Shown here piece after piece: positions 38,601 to 53,551 of a stretch of DNA of 64,000 bases (position 1 is its first letter; each line of letters begins with the position of its first letter). Source of the stretch: Neodontobutis hainanensis (lineage: Eukaryota; Chordata; Actinopteri; Gobiiformes; Odontobutidae); the NCBI GenBank assembly GCA_024349245.1, contig JALDNG010002624.1, positions 62,001 through 126,000 on the forward strand, written 5' to 3'. The notes beneath the pieces are model-generated. The model worked only from the letters and a program-made list of their open reading frames with translations, had not been told where the DNA came from and did no database searches. The position numbers were made by a program, and so were the translations under genes.

Positions 38601-41600
38601 GGGGTAGAGGGCTGGGTTGGCACCTGGGCCTGTACAGGAACATGATGTTGTATCTGCTGCTGAGACTGCAGACTGGCAGAGGCATTGGGAGGTGGGGTGC
38701 CACCAAGGTTGGGCTGGCTCGTTGAGCCACAAGGCAGAGGGAGGTTAGCGTTTTGTGCCTGCTGAAAGAGAAGGATAGAGTTAGTAAACAAATAATGTTA
38801 AACTACATCACCTGTAGCAACTTAAATAGTGCCAGTAGGGCTGGCTATTGAACATGGTTGTGGTACCAAATGGACCGTCAGGTGCCCAGATGCCAAGTCT
38901 AAGCATCTATGGGCTAAGCTGAATACATTGTGTCAGTAAAGCATCAGTCCTGTAACAGCTAAGTGTTTCCACAACGTGCTACACAGCAGCCAGCGTATGG
39001 TTAGCTTTGAGTTTAGAACAGCACTTTTAATTGAGGTCTTGATAACATACACACAGAGACATGGAACATAAAGGCAGTATGGTGTAATCATTTACATAAA
39101 GGCTAAAAGACAATGTCTTAAAAAAAGAAAGTGCTGTTGATGTAACAATAAAACAGTCTAAAAGCTACCTCTACACTTTGTTAATCAGATAAATTGCATT
39201 TGGTACGAAGCTGCTCTTATATCTTTTTGTTCTACCCCTTGGGACTCTATACCTCCTTGCAGACGGCAATAACTGGAACTCACCGTGCAGGGGGTGAGAG
39301 TCATCATCTAAGATTGAGCAGGCCATCCTTTGTAACTGTTTGCTATACAGGGATGCCACTCCTGGTTTAGACTCACCTATCAAACGGCCAGACCATTTCA
39401 TCTGGTCTAACTGATTTTTTGCCTTTAAAGATATATGACCATACCACAGCAGAGAAGGACAGCACAGATTCAATAAAAGCATGATAAAACATTTTCATTA
39501 TTGTTCGATCAAGATTAAACACAGATAAGTCTTATGTCTTAAAAAAAGAAAGTGCTGTTGATGAATAAAAACTATCTCTGCTCTAAATGTGAGACAAATG
39601 GGAATTTTTGTATGTTAAAGTAACTAACACAATAATTGTAAAAAAAATAAAAATAAAAAATGCATTAAATAATAGCAACAATAACAATTGACAAAACGTC
39701 TTCTTGCTGTACATATGCTACATTGCTGGTTAGTGATTATTTGGTAGATCATTGTTTTTAGAAAAAGCATGGTTTATGATGATTATATAATTATATGATC
39801 AAAAGCGCATACTGGTTTAAAAAAAAAAAAAAAAAAAAACTTTTGGTACAGGTAACAAATAGTTTGAACAACCCAGTCCTAGTCATCAGTATTTGTCCAA
39901 TTACCTGTGTGATAGAAGCCTTTGCCAACGTTTGGCCCACGCCTACATTTATTGATCCACTTTGGGCAGGAGGGAACTGGCCTTGTTGAGGCATAAATTG
40001 GCCCTGGTTAGAGAGCTGCCCCACCATATTGTTAGAATGATTACCCATCTTTCCTTGAGTTTGAGGCATTCTTGGGGACATGTTCATCTGAAAATAGGGA
40101 AGACTTTTCAGAAAACTAAGAACAAAATACACATATGCGATTAGTATTTATTGCCAGCTAATCAAAACAATAAATAAAAAAATACCACTAGAACTTTGAC
40201 CATTTTAAGTTGACAAGATAATAATAATGGCTGGTGACTTGAAGGCAGGATATGAAAATGTAAGCCGAGACTGAATAATCACTAAATAAAATAAAATAAA
40301 AACTAAAACAACAATAAAAAGAATAAAAAAAATATAAAACTAAATAATAAAAAAAAAAATTGTAAGAAAAGTCTAACCATTGGGTTCATTTGTTGTAGAT
40401 GGTTCATGGGAGATGGAGTGTGTGCTTCCGTTGGTGCCTGGGACATCTGTGCATTTTGCATTGCCATGAGGTTAAACTGATTGATGCCTGGGGATAAATC
40501 ACATAGTTGAGTTCAAAATAAGTTCAATAAGCCTTGGAACTTTAAATCAATATTCTGCAGCTTTCTGCTGGTTCATCAGTAGAAACTGGCAGCATTTTTG
40601 ATAAGACTAAGCCGGTATATACAGTATATAGAGTTATTCTCTACTTTTAAAGCAGTGGGTTCAAACTCAACATTTTACACCCAATAAAATGGCTTTTAGT
40701 TGTTTACAGGACTGCATAGCTTTAGCAATGTATGCAATACGAGTTTTTATTAATGAACATACCTTGGGGTGTTTGCATTTGGTTCATTATCTGATTTGGC
40801 ATGTTGGGCATAGGAACAGGTCCATCTGAGAACAGAAAAAAAAACTTCTCATATATGATCACAACACAAGATTTACAACATTTCTATTACTAAGTATAGT
40901 CTAATATTTTATGGTCAACATTTTTACTAACTTGGAGCGCAGACGGCCTGTCCTTGGCCCATAGCATTAGACTGAGCAATACCAGGCTGCTGAGACCCAG
41001 CTGTGCCTGCTATACCAGGCTGTTTCTGGAGCCTTAGGCGCTTCTTCTCATCCAGTTCCTTTTGGATTTTGTAGATTTTTTCTGCGAGCAAGTGGTAATA
41101 CTCGTCCTACAGAAACAGAACAGACAAAGGATTACTTTTGAAGAAAAAATATTAAGAAGTATTAAAAAGTGTTTCAATATTTATTTTTTTTAAAACCTTT
41201 CTTGCTACTCTAGTTCAATTAAATGTATATTTTTTGTTATAGAATTCAGGTAAATGTCAGAATAGTGTAAAAGTGAGACAGTATTTACCCTGCTGTTTGC
41301 TGACTCATACATGGACCCCTCAACCTTTCGTGCATATGCAACCAGGTTCTCCATTCGTCTGTCTTTCAGAGTTGCTGGGTCTGGGGTGGGGAATATGGCA
41401 TGTACACTGCAGAAACATAACAGTAGATAGTTCAGTAACAGCAAGCATCCAGCAAGCATAATCTTTTTCTAAATGAGATTAACTCAGATTATTATTTTGT
41501 TATTTTTTAAAACCATCAAAACAACAAAATAGCTGCTAGAAAGCCAATTTTAGATTTGGGTCATTCATATCTGCGCTTACAGTTTGTGAACCAGGTGGGC

Positions 41601-44600
41601 ACGCAGGTCCTGAGTGACGTGTTCATGCCAGGCTTTCCTCACCCCACTAGCCAAAAGAGGGGTGGCAGTGGGCAAGTGTCCCAGGGCTCCTATAGACCCG
41701 TCTGGCATCAGCTGACTTTTGATTGGGAGAAAGAAAAAAAATTGTGAAGGCTATATAAAGGTTTGAAATAGTTTTATTTAGTCAAAAGGACTCACTTGTT
41801 GAGTGTAGAGGGTAGAGAGTCTGGGAGCATGCCAGCCTGGTCTGAAGATGGGACACCCATGCCTCCGCCCATTTGATTAGGGCCTGGTAAACAGGAATAT
41901 TTTGTGTGGATTTTAAACATCATAAAATCTCCACTACAAATATACAAGTCATAATACTCCTACCTAGTAAGTTCATATTATGCAGCTGTTTGTGCTGGGC
42001 AGCTTGTGGGTTCTGCCCCTGGCCTTGGCTTTGTCCTTGCTGAGCAGGAGACAGGTTTCCATATGTTAGACCCAGAGCATCAAAGGCCTTCTGCATGGAG
42101 CTGGGGTCAATGTTTGTGGTGGCAGTGTTGATGGCTGTGGCACTAGACTGGCCAGGTCCCACACTGTTGATGGCATTCTGTAAGCCAGCTCCAGGAGAAT
42201 TTAGCATAGCTAGGGAAGAGAAAATGAACTCAACATCATTGTGTATGTCTAAAAGCAACTTGTCATTGCATACTGTTGCCTCACTAACTGGGTACATATT
42301 TAACAACCTTATTCTTAAAAAGGGAAAACATGATTATTTTAACTCTTGCATTTATTATTATTTATTTCATTACTATATCAATTTTATACAGCGCTTTTCC
42401 AGGGACTCAAAGATGCTTTACATGTCAATTATTAATTCATACACAGTCATGCTGTGGTGGTAAGCTACATCTGCAGCCACAGCTGCCCTGGGGCAGACTG
42501 ACAGAGGACTTTCCGACCATAACCAAATACATTCACTAAACATTCTTACCCATTCTTACACCAGTGCCACAGACACTGGAGGCAAGGCAATTAATTTGAC
42601 AAATTTATCACCAACAGCTTATTGTAAATGGAATCATCTGAAAAATTTGACCATAAGGCGTTGGCGTAACAGTTAATGATTTGAATAGAATAGGTAGGTC
42701 AATCACATGTTTGCTTTCCGGAAAAAGGACCACTACAACACTGATGTCAACAAGGAAGGACCAAGGTAATAGTTTATTTAGTTCTTAAATGCAAATAAAT
42801 ATTGGCAATGATGCAATGTTTTATAAAATCAAAGCTCTCAAGGTAAGCTCTAAACCCCATCCCCCCAAAAAGTTATACAAGATAACATTTTTTTTTTATT
42901 ATAAATGTAACTTGATTGAGTCATTAAATTAGAAATGTGCTTTAAAATATCATTAAAGTGACTTAATGATACAAGCTGCAAGCTTCAAAAAAATTTAGAG
43001 GACAGAAAAGGGAATGGACTTTAATTTTAGAGCGCCTTTTTGTATCGATGGCTGAGGGGAATATGCTCTTCAGCAATCATATGTGGGTTTTTTGCAGACA
43101 GACATTCTGTATGCCACTTTATAGGACGCCAACTGTTCTGCATTGTTTATGGTAGCCACCTTTGTAAAAGTACTTTGCTGCTTGTTATATACTTCTAATT
43201 TCCTTTGGAAAAACTCAGTGGTTTTTGACATGCGAGGGATGCAATGTTTCTATGTGCCTTCTTAACTTACAAGGTTTCATACTGTCTGCAGCGAGTGTTT
43301 TTAGACAAAACACACACAGTAAAGCCGAGAGCAAGATAAGCGTTGTCATCTTTGTGTGACTTAGTCTTTGATGTTTGTCTGCTGTTTTTGCCATCTGGAT
43401 TTGTATTTTCTTCGTTTGCTTTTCTTTTTCCTCCTGCAGTGCATTTCTCAATGTTGTATTCTCTGCCCAGAGCATGATAGTCACCATGGAAGCGCGGGAT
43501 GTTCGGTGTCAAAGAGTTGCAGCACCACACAACATTATTTCTCGCGCCTCCCCTAACGCCTTTCCTCATAGAAATGTAAATAATAAAAAAACATAGTCTT
43601 TTGTATAATTTCAAAGTAAGGCTGCTCCGATGGATTGGTCGCCAATAATGATGAATGGCTAAAAATATTGTGATCAGCAATCAGCTAAAATGGCCGACCA
43701 AATATCAGTACATAGTATTAGATGTGTTTTTACTGATGTAATACTGTGCAGAGGCAGGGCCAGATGAACTGAAAAGAACTTTTATCGTGGCTGCCACAAT
43801 CTAATTAATGCAGTGGAACTTTGTGATTGGACAAATTCTTTTTTTCTTTTTTTTTTAAGATTATCAAAATGATGAAACAATTATTCAAATGTTTCTAATA
43901 AAAAAACTTTAATCTTATTTTTAAATGGCCCATGACAAAAATCCAAAGCCCTGAATCACTCCCTATTGTGTTGACTGCTGTTTAGGAGCATGCTGCCTCT
44001 GTGGGGATTTAAATCCGTCATTGGGCCTTTGACCAATCAGAAAGCACTGCGTTTAAAAGCTCTGCCCTACTGATAGCAGAGCTACAAAGCCCTCCCCTGT
44101 GTATCACATTACAAGCCCAGCCTTTCTGGAGGAATCCTCAGACTGTTTGAGCTCTTGAGCCTTAAGAGCCAGTACAAAGCAGTAGCTGAATTACACAACC
44201 TGCAGCTGGCACTAATTGATTCTATATTTAGACCAATTGATTGTACAAAAATTATTTTACCTTTTATTCTTTGCAATATTTATACATTTAACTTTGAACG
44301 TTGTTTGAAGTGCTACTTACACTGCTGGTTTCTTTTGCTTGCATTCTTCAGAGGTAGGCAGACAGGACAGTCATGCCGTGTACAGTTCTTCCAGTGAGAA
44401 ATGATCTGTCTGGATGATGCACAGTGCGCCACTGGACAGACAAGACAGGTTCAAGGGTTTAAGTTGAACTTCTTTACTAACACAAAAGCTAACAAAGTTC
44501 ATCTTAATGATTATAAAAATTGGTAAAAAGTAATAGATTAAGTCAAATTGTAAATTTTTATTAGAAGTAATTACCTTGACCAAAATTACCAAAATGAATC

Positions 44601-47600
44601 AAATTAAATAGATTGGGGAAAAAAACATCTAATTTTACTTACCCTGGCAAGATTTGCCAGCCTGGCAATGGGTCATGTGGTTGAGGACGTTCTTCATGGT
44701 ACGGCAGTGGGGCAGAGAACAGGCCCTCACCTCCCCATTGGCCTGTTCACGCCGCTGGCACTTGTGTGCATGAAGCAGCAGAACCAGCTGCTGCTGGATA
44801 AGTTTGCGCTTCTCAGGGTCTGCTGTTGGGCCAGTCCCTGGGACCATTCCCACTGCTGCTACCTGCTGTGTCTGAGACTACAAGGCAATAGACACAAACA
44901 AGACAATAAAACAAAAGAAAAATTATTAGAGACACAAGTTTACCGTACATTTTAGAGTCCTAAAAGTCATGACATGTTACTGAGTTAGGGTTTGTTTTAG
45001 CTTGTGTCTACTAATATATGTAACTTTGAAAAAAAAAAAAAAAAAAACATGAATATAGTCCATAGTTACATGACTTTATTCTCCTCTTACATTCACCGCA
45101 CCCTCCTTTTGATTACTGTTGTCATGGTAAATTGTCTTTGAATTGTCCGTTGATAGTTAGTAGTAGTTGACAGTAGTTAATTTCCTCCCATTTACCAAAT
45201 TCAGAGTGAACAGATTCAGAGTTGCCGTAACTAACTCTAAACCTTTTTTTTTTTTAATAAACAGTAAATTCTTGGAGTGAGGCCAATCTGAGAATGCAAA
45301 ACCCTCAGTTTTGATTTTAACTCAGAGTTGGTTCAGCATGCTTTGTAAATTAAGGCCAAAGACATTTTTCTGTCTCTAACTTGGTTTGTATTTCACCAAG
45401 ATTTCACTTTTCACAAGGGACTAAGAGATTATTTTTCAGGTAGAACAAAGTTTGATCTGCACCAGACTATGAATGAATGAATAAAGGAATGGCGTAAAAG
45501 CACTATGTTTCATGTGTATTGTGTTTCCACACTTTGTCTTGTCTGCTCAAAGGTCATTTGATTTGCTTATTCTAACTGCAGAAAACAAGCAAGTGAAGCA
45601 GAAAAAAACTTTAAATGAACCTTGGAACAAAATATCACTCACCATGTTCGGCACATTCGCAGATCCCTTTAGGTCTACAGAAAATTGGGGCAGGTTGTTT
45701 GACATGACTGCTTTGTTTTGGAGCTGTTGGGAATGAACTCCTGCAGGTCCCATCTGCTGAACCCCAGCTTGTCCATACTGCTGGCCAAAAGGACTTCCTG
45801 ACATCCCCATCTACAGTGAGCAGAAAAAAAGTAGCATAGCATCAATCACTTCATATTCCATATAGCCTCTAATCACATTAGGCACATTTTTTACATTTAC
45901 AACAATAAATTCCAATTAAAATGGTTTACTATAAACTAAACATAACTATAACATAGGTTAAAGTAGCTTTGTGGAGTTTCCCCAGAGGCGTCAAGCTTTG
46001 TCCAACGAAGAGTGAATCAAGAGGAGACAGCAGTCTTCTAAACAGCTGAGCACAGTGCTGTGCCGCTGCCTGCCCCTCCCCCAGCCAAAGACAAAACACA
46101 CCAATGCCTGCCGCCTGCTAGCCTGCTAACCATTCACACAGGCAACCACTTGGATGTTTCTCCTGATTTTGCATTAATGATACATTAGTTTTTAGGGCAG
46201 TTTTTGAGACTCTGCTGATATTCACCACTTCTTTGTAAATTGTAGCTATGGGTCAGTACTTAAAAAAAAAAAAAAAACAATTGACTGAAATTAAAATGGA
46301 GCAGTGGAGCTGAACTATGTGCAATAACATTTGCAGGGCTTTGGACTTTTTGGTTGATCCCACATGTAAATTGGTCGCACAAATAGACAAATTGTTTACA
46401 AAATATATCCTAATAACTTTGTCACAAATCTGCTTTCTTTTTGCTCTTGAGTTTTGTATAACAATAAGAACTTTTACTAAATAAAATGTGAATAGGAGAT
46501 GTTAACTACAGAGGACCAGCTGTGGCACCTTGACCTTATGATTGAGAGTAGTAATGGGCAATATGAACGATATGCAAAATAAACGATACAAAATTGGCCT
46601 ATGATAGAGATTTTAATTCTATTGCACTATTGCGATAATGCATGTTAATGACGCAATTTCCCCGCAAAATTTACAGTCACAAGCTGCAACACATTATTGT
46701 CATCTTGAAACACGACTGAAAGCGAAACAGAAGAGCTGGTGAAAAAGACTGGTGCAACATTCATTATTTGGACGTGGTTCGGATTTAATCTGTCTGACGT
46801 GCAGCAGCAAATTTTACTCTGTAGAGTGTGTGGGGCAACACTAAAAGAGGTAACACGACTAATCTGTTTTACCACCTCAAAACGAAACATATTACTGAAT
46901 ACCAGCATTGCGAGGCAATGCAGCCAACCCTAAGCTCTAGTAACGCTAAGAAAAAAGAGGAACTGATCCAGACCTCCATTCATTTTCAAAAAGGTACTCC
47001 TTACAGTAAGAAGAGCCTGCGATGGATTGAAATTACCAGGGCGATAATTGTTTACTTGTGTAAGAATATGATCCCTTTTCAAACGGTAGAGACGCGGCTT
47101 TAAAGCCATAAGCAGAGCTGTTGATCCACGATACAAAGTGCCAAGCCGCAAATACTTTACAGAAACAGAGAGGCCAAAATTGTATGCCAAGCTCCGTGAA
47201 AAGGTTGAAAAAGAGCTGTTTGACTTGAACTATTTTGTCACTACAACAGACCTGTGGTCGAGCCGCACCATGAAGCCCTTCATCAGCCTGACCATATAAC
47301 GAACAATTGGAATCTAGGAGGCCGGTGTTTGCAGACGTCGTACTTCCCCGCTGAACATACGACCAAGGAGATAGCACAAGGACTCAAGGAAGCTCTCGAG
47401 TCATGGGGTTTTAAAAAAAGAACGCCAATCACTACTGATAACGAAACGAACGTGGTCAAGGAAGCGTCTCTGAATGATTGGACAAGGCTGCAATGCTTCG
47501 AACACAGGCTGCACCTAGCCATCGGTAAGTTAAAACATTTTGTGCATAATATTATAATAATTTAACATTACACTGTAATATCTGCCTATATTATTGCATA

Positions 47601-50600
47601 GTGCATTGCAAGATATAGAAGTTGCCTCAGTAACACTTTACATCAAGGTTCATTAGTTAATGCACCATGAACTAATTAATAAAAATAATAACAAGATTAG
47701 CAAATACAGTAACAAATGTATTTCTCGTGGTTAGCTCATGTTAGTTAATTATTAATGTTCACCAATTAAATCTAATTGTAAAATGTTACCATTGCCTCTG
47801 TTCAGTGTATAGACAATGCGATTTTAATGGTGCAATTGTGTTAAGTGATTTTTATTCAATCCTGATTGTGTGTGTGTCCAACAAGGTGAGGGTCACGCCA
47901 GATGAAGATCCAGAGGGTGCTTAAAAAATAGAAGGCCCTATCACAGGTACTAAAACCAAACAGGAAAACCAGACACCTGGCATCCACCCACAAGATACAG
48001 ATGTCTTGGAATCTATAAGCAAGACCCTCGGCTCACTGCTGGATTTCACAGACGCTGTCTGAAGAAGAGTATGTCAGTGTGTCGTACATCAAACCTGTTC
48101 TCCAGCTTTTCAACACCACTGTTCTTGCTGCAGCTGATAATGACACAGAACGGACCAAGGACATGAAAAGAGTCATCCTAGAGTACTTAAACGAGAAGTA
48201 CTCAGACCCTGAAACGGTTGACCTGCTGGATATGGCCTCCTTGGTCGACCCACGGTTTAAAAGATGCATAAATAGCTGATGACCACCAGGAGTTCATCAA
48301 GACCAGAACGGTAGCAGAAATTCTGTCAGTGTTGGAGGTGCAAGCTGCAACGGTCACAGAGCCACAGCCACACACAAGCACAGAACCTGCACCTGATGGT
48401 TCTGAAGGTGCTGAAGCCGCTGAAGTAGCTGTTGAGAGGCAATCCAAGAGGGTAAATCGGAGCCTAGGAAGCTTTTTCAAAAAGGCCTCCGATGGCACAG
48501 CCATTCTCGCTCACAGCGAGGCCATCAAAGTAGAGCTAAAAAGTGCCGATTTTAAGATTTGTTGTTGTGTTGCTTTTTAACTTAGAAGACACCATTTTTT
48601 TCTGTTCTTTGCATTTTTCAGTCCTTTAAGACAGAAACTTTATTTTTATCCTTAAATATTTTCTTTGGTATACATATACGTGCCCTTCACTGGAAGTATT
48701 TTTATACAAAAAATGTATGTGCTTTCATTTTGCACTTCATAATGTTTTCATTTGAAGTATCTGTGCACTACACTTGGAAGACACTTCTTTATTTAAAATA
48801 GCCATTTGCCATTGCCTAATGTGGTACATTAGGCTGCAGTTAAGAGACTTTGTTTTTAAGTATTTGTACATTACACAAAATCATTTACTTTGCATAACTG
48901 AAAGTAATGTTACTGAAAGTAAGATTTTTTTCTATGTTAAAGTCTCTGCAGCTAGTGTACTTGAATTATGTTAAGTTATGTAATACATTTAGCAGTTTGG
49001 CTTTCCTTAGGGTCTATGTAACCTGTTCTGAAATAGTTCTATTATAATTTATATATTGCAGTATATATTGTTATTGCAAGAAGCTGCAATGTATATCACA
49101 ATATGGATTTTAGGCCATATCACCCATTCCTAATTGACAGACTTGTTTTTACCCTATTCTTTTTTAATTCTATGTGCAATAACTGCAGCAGCTAAAACAT
49201 AAGACTAGCAATTTTCATCTGAGAAAGGAATAACACAATTTATAGTAGCCTACATTAGGAAAGCTTCAGTTGGTATGATAACCTTGTGAAAAATATTACG
49301 GTATGACGGTATGATTAAAGCTTGAAAATCTATTTTCCAGGAAAATTGGGCATAGATAAATGTTTTTAATTTAATCATACAGTATAATTTTTATAGTACA
49401 TATGTTCAAATAAATGACTGCAGTGCCTTTAAGGCAGGGCTTTAGCTGTTATTTTAGTTATTTCACAGAGAACAGCAGCAGCTGTTTTGGAAGTGCCTAT
49501 ATACGCTTTTTAACATTACTTGAATTTATTTTAATTAACAATCTCTCTGTGCTAATTACTTAGTAAATAGCGCAGATACAGTTCTACTGAAGCTTTAAAA
49601 AGTTTTATTAGCAGAGTAATGTTTCTTTTAGTATTTTCTTTGGTTTAATTCACATCAAATGCAACGAGCCAACATTAAACTCAACCTTCTGCTGCAGCAT
49701 TTTACGCTGCAGAGGTGTTTCAGAGAGGGCGTAGCCATTCGTTTCTCCTGCTACAGTTAAACCTTATTACGTGGGTTTAATTAGACACCAAAGAATTAGC
49801 AGGTGAACTGAAACGCACTTCAATGTAGTTCTCAGTGAACCCCAAACAAACACCAACAAAAATATAGCACTGTTCAGACTCGCCTGCTATCTGTCCCGCC
49901 CAATGACAGTATATACTATGGACAACTTCCACCCATTGGTCCCCTATTCACCGATATTGTAATCGTTACAGGGCAATAAAATGGCGACTACATCCGGGCT
50001 TTTCCGCTTTTACTGCATAGTAAAACAATAGTTTTCAGTTAGCATATACAGACGTAGCAATCAAAATTTCACCCCACCCCCCTTTTAAATGTAACATTAT
50101 TATTTGTGCCTTATCAGCTCATTCATCATTTAACAGTATTGGTATTGAGGCAGTTTAATACCACAGAATACCATAAAACCGGTTATTGTCCCATCCCTAG
50201 CCTGCATCATCTTATTGGCTTGGTATTTATTAATTTTTATACATTTTTCTAGTCACCCTGAGAAACTTTTAGCTAGTAGAGGGCCCAGAAGCATCTACAG
50301 CTCTATGTTGATATAGCGTAAATGAACAGTCCTCGTAATATTATGTCTGTGAATGTTCTCAGTCAGCCAGGTCATCTTGAAGAAAAAGTTTGTAGCAAAG
50401 GCACCTGAACTTGGTTTTCAAGGTCAACTAGGTTCAGTGTAATTTTTTATTTTATTTTTTACAAAATAAGTGTAATTTCCTGTATTCTGGTATATTTTAA
50501 AAGCCGTTATGTTATTACTATAGAGCAAGTACAATTATGGGACTCACATTTAAAAGAAAATAAACCTCCACAGATACTGGACACAGACATATATCACATT

Positions 50601-53515
50601 CAAAACATATTAAGCTTAAGAACTGACATTTTATCATCTATAATATATGACTAAGAACTAGAAACTATTGCTGTGAGTGAATTTAGCTGCTTTTAATAGC
50701 TAATTTAATTAAGAATTATTATCTTTGTAGTGAATGGATGACAAAATCTTTAAAATTAGTTTGTGGTCTAATTATTACTGGTATTATTTCTACATTTTAA
50801 GAGTTTGGAAATTACTGCAGCTGTTCTTAGCCTGACCTTTGACCCTTCCGTTCAGCCTCTTATAACAGGACTTATAACAGGATAGATATCTCTGAGTGTT
50901 ATTAACCTTAATGTTGGCTCTAAACACAAGTGACTTACTGTTTGTGTTGTTGCTGTAAATGTCTCAAAATCCACTTAACCTGGGGCCTCTTTTTATAAAA
51001 CTTGCTTATGCACAAAAAAATAACACGCGTACGCCACTTTCCACACAAAAGACGGGATCTAAAAAAGTGTGATCTATAAAAGTCCTGTGAATAGACCTAC
51101 GCAAACTTTGACCCTGCGTAAGCACAATCTGGAGACTTGGCACAAAGGCGATCCTCAGAATGAGGTGATAAACTGAAGCAGTTTTGAAAAATAGCTGATG
51201 TGTGTTTGATATCATTTAATTTCTCTTTATTGCTCTCTAAACCCATATCAGTTTTATTTGGGTATATTCATTTGAGCAAAGCACAGTGGCTGTATCTCTG
51301 CCTCATGGTCCTGATGTGGAGCGCAGACTGATCCTAATGAATCAGAGGCTGGCTTTATGTAATAACTGTTGGACATGATCCTTTAAGAAGTGCTGTATCA
51401 AACTGCGGCTCACTACAACTCTCCTCTCATTACGCACGACACTGTGACACTCCGACCACTCCTGCCCACCAGCCCTACATTACAGACACACCACCACCGT
51501 GCTCATCCATCTCCTCTCTGTTCTACTGCACATCTACAGTCTGTACAACAGCCTTGGTCCGCAACAGCTCTCCTTCTATTATGCTCTTCATTCATTACTT
51601 CATTACTTGTCATGGCTGGAACCTGTCAGTAAGATCTTAAATATGCCTATTTGTTTTGTTTTTAATTTGTTAAAATAGTTAGCATTGTTTAAGATTAACT
51701 GAATATGTTTAAATATTACTCTGAGAGCAGACTTCACTGTAAAACACATCCACAAGGGGTAATGCTGTGTGGACTGGCTCATGCTTCCCCTCACTTTCGG
51801 GCTTTTTGGTAAAACCCACTCATCAGCGGCTCATGTTTAGGCAAAATTCATTCACAAATTAATTTGGCTTTGGGGAAGAAGGAAAAAAAAAGACGACGAC
51901 TGGGGTTAAAAATCAAGACCAAATCCAAGCTCGACTTGTAAAATCAATTCCTTCAATCAACTTTACTGGAAAACCAGTAAGATCATTTTGATTATTGTGA
52001 ACGCGAGTGCAACAAGTTGTCCTCAGATAGAAACACTACGTGCGTTTGACTTGAGCTATACCTGCGCAGATTTATGTTGAGTTTAGTGTTGATCAGAAAC
52101 GCACTGACACTACACTACCACCACTCCACCCACACTCCACTCCTCCACCACCAGCTCTTTTTATGTTCCAAACAAATACATTTTAATGATAGAAAATGTT
52201 TGTGTTGCTGTCAAACATGGATAACAGTCATTTAAGACATTTGCAATATTAGACAATGACTTTGTGATTTTAAATGTGTAAAATTAGGCATAAATCCACA
52301 GACCCCTGCTTATAGCGCTGTATCAAGGATGACCAGGAAGAGCACCTCATTTACAATGAGACTGGAAAAGTTTCACACACACAGCAAAGCCCTTTTAATA
52401 TCAGTTAAATAGATCTGTTTGAAATATACACCCAACACATGCAAGATCTGCATTTCAGATCCAAAAGAGCTAAAAACTGTTGGCTTTTGTCTGGAATCCG
52501 GGCAAACGCATTTACTTTGTGCGCCTGGTTCATCAATGGGACCGAACTATTGAAAACGGAGGGAGGGGGTCTCAGAAGTTATATAAAAAGAAGTTATATA
52601 AAAAAAAAATTTTTCTTTAAAACAAAAACATTTTTTCATAAACAATTAACAATTTATGTAGAGAAGTGATATCAAATTTTTTGGGGGGGTCTCAAAATTT
52701 CTAATATCTTCACGGGCCCTTGGAATCATCCTAGCCCCTTCCCATTTACAGCGCCACTGTATACAGAAGAAAATGTTAAAAGCAAAAGCACCTGGACTCT
52801 GTTCTGGTCTCATAGTCGTTAGCTATGAAAAGACAGGGTGACTCCTGATGTGAGAGTCGTTAAATGCTCAGGTGTCGTTAGTGTCACTGTGACACTAACA
52901 CTGGGTGACACTAGAGTTCTCTTGAACTGTTCCATTCAGGTGTTGTTGTTGTTCTAGACTAAAACGGTATGTTATGTTATGATTCTGGTTTCAAAACACC
53001 GTTGTAAATACTAGGCAACATAAATGTGAGGCCCCCTTCTCTGTTCAGACAGGGCTTTTTCCATTTGAACAAAAATGGCTTCCTTTACGCCCCTCTAAAC
53101 CATCTGGCCTCTGGCCAAAATTCAGACACTGCTGTCCTCAAAGGAATGCCCTTTCTCTTTAAGATGGAGGTGGACTGCAGACAGGATTGGCTCTTCTGTA
53201 CCGATATATCCTCCATGGAACTGTTGTTTTGTTTCTTCAACATAACTGTCAATGCACTCTTCAATACACTGAACTGCATAAATTACATTACTGCATGTGT
53301 AAACTACATGTTTGTGCTATTCACCATCCTCTGCACCCCAGGTTGGAAGTCATCAGGACTCTTCAGTACAGAGCACAGTAAGTGCCCACAACCTTAGAAG
53401 TTAAATGGAAAAAAGAACAGCACATCTGTAAAGCCCTGAGAGACTGTGGATACCCCAGATGGACATTCAACAAAACCAAGAAGCCACAGAAACTAAACAG
53501 ACAGGAACCAGTGAC

Positions 53516-53551
<36 letters not shown>

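Larger units (their letters stand above)
38417..40825 (-). other. crebbp: crebbp Pro/Gln-rich linker (exons 11-14)
   Basis: Exons: 40763-40825, 40378-40487, 39905-40087, 38417-38761. They encode a disordered linker rich in Met, Asn, Gln, Pro, Ser and Thr between the KIX domain and the bromodomain, including MNMSPRMPQTQGKMGNHSNN and TPPDPAQPPTPLQPQPDQP. All junctions are in phase. It is less conserved than the flanking domains, as in other vertebrates. Confidence 0.85.
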
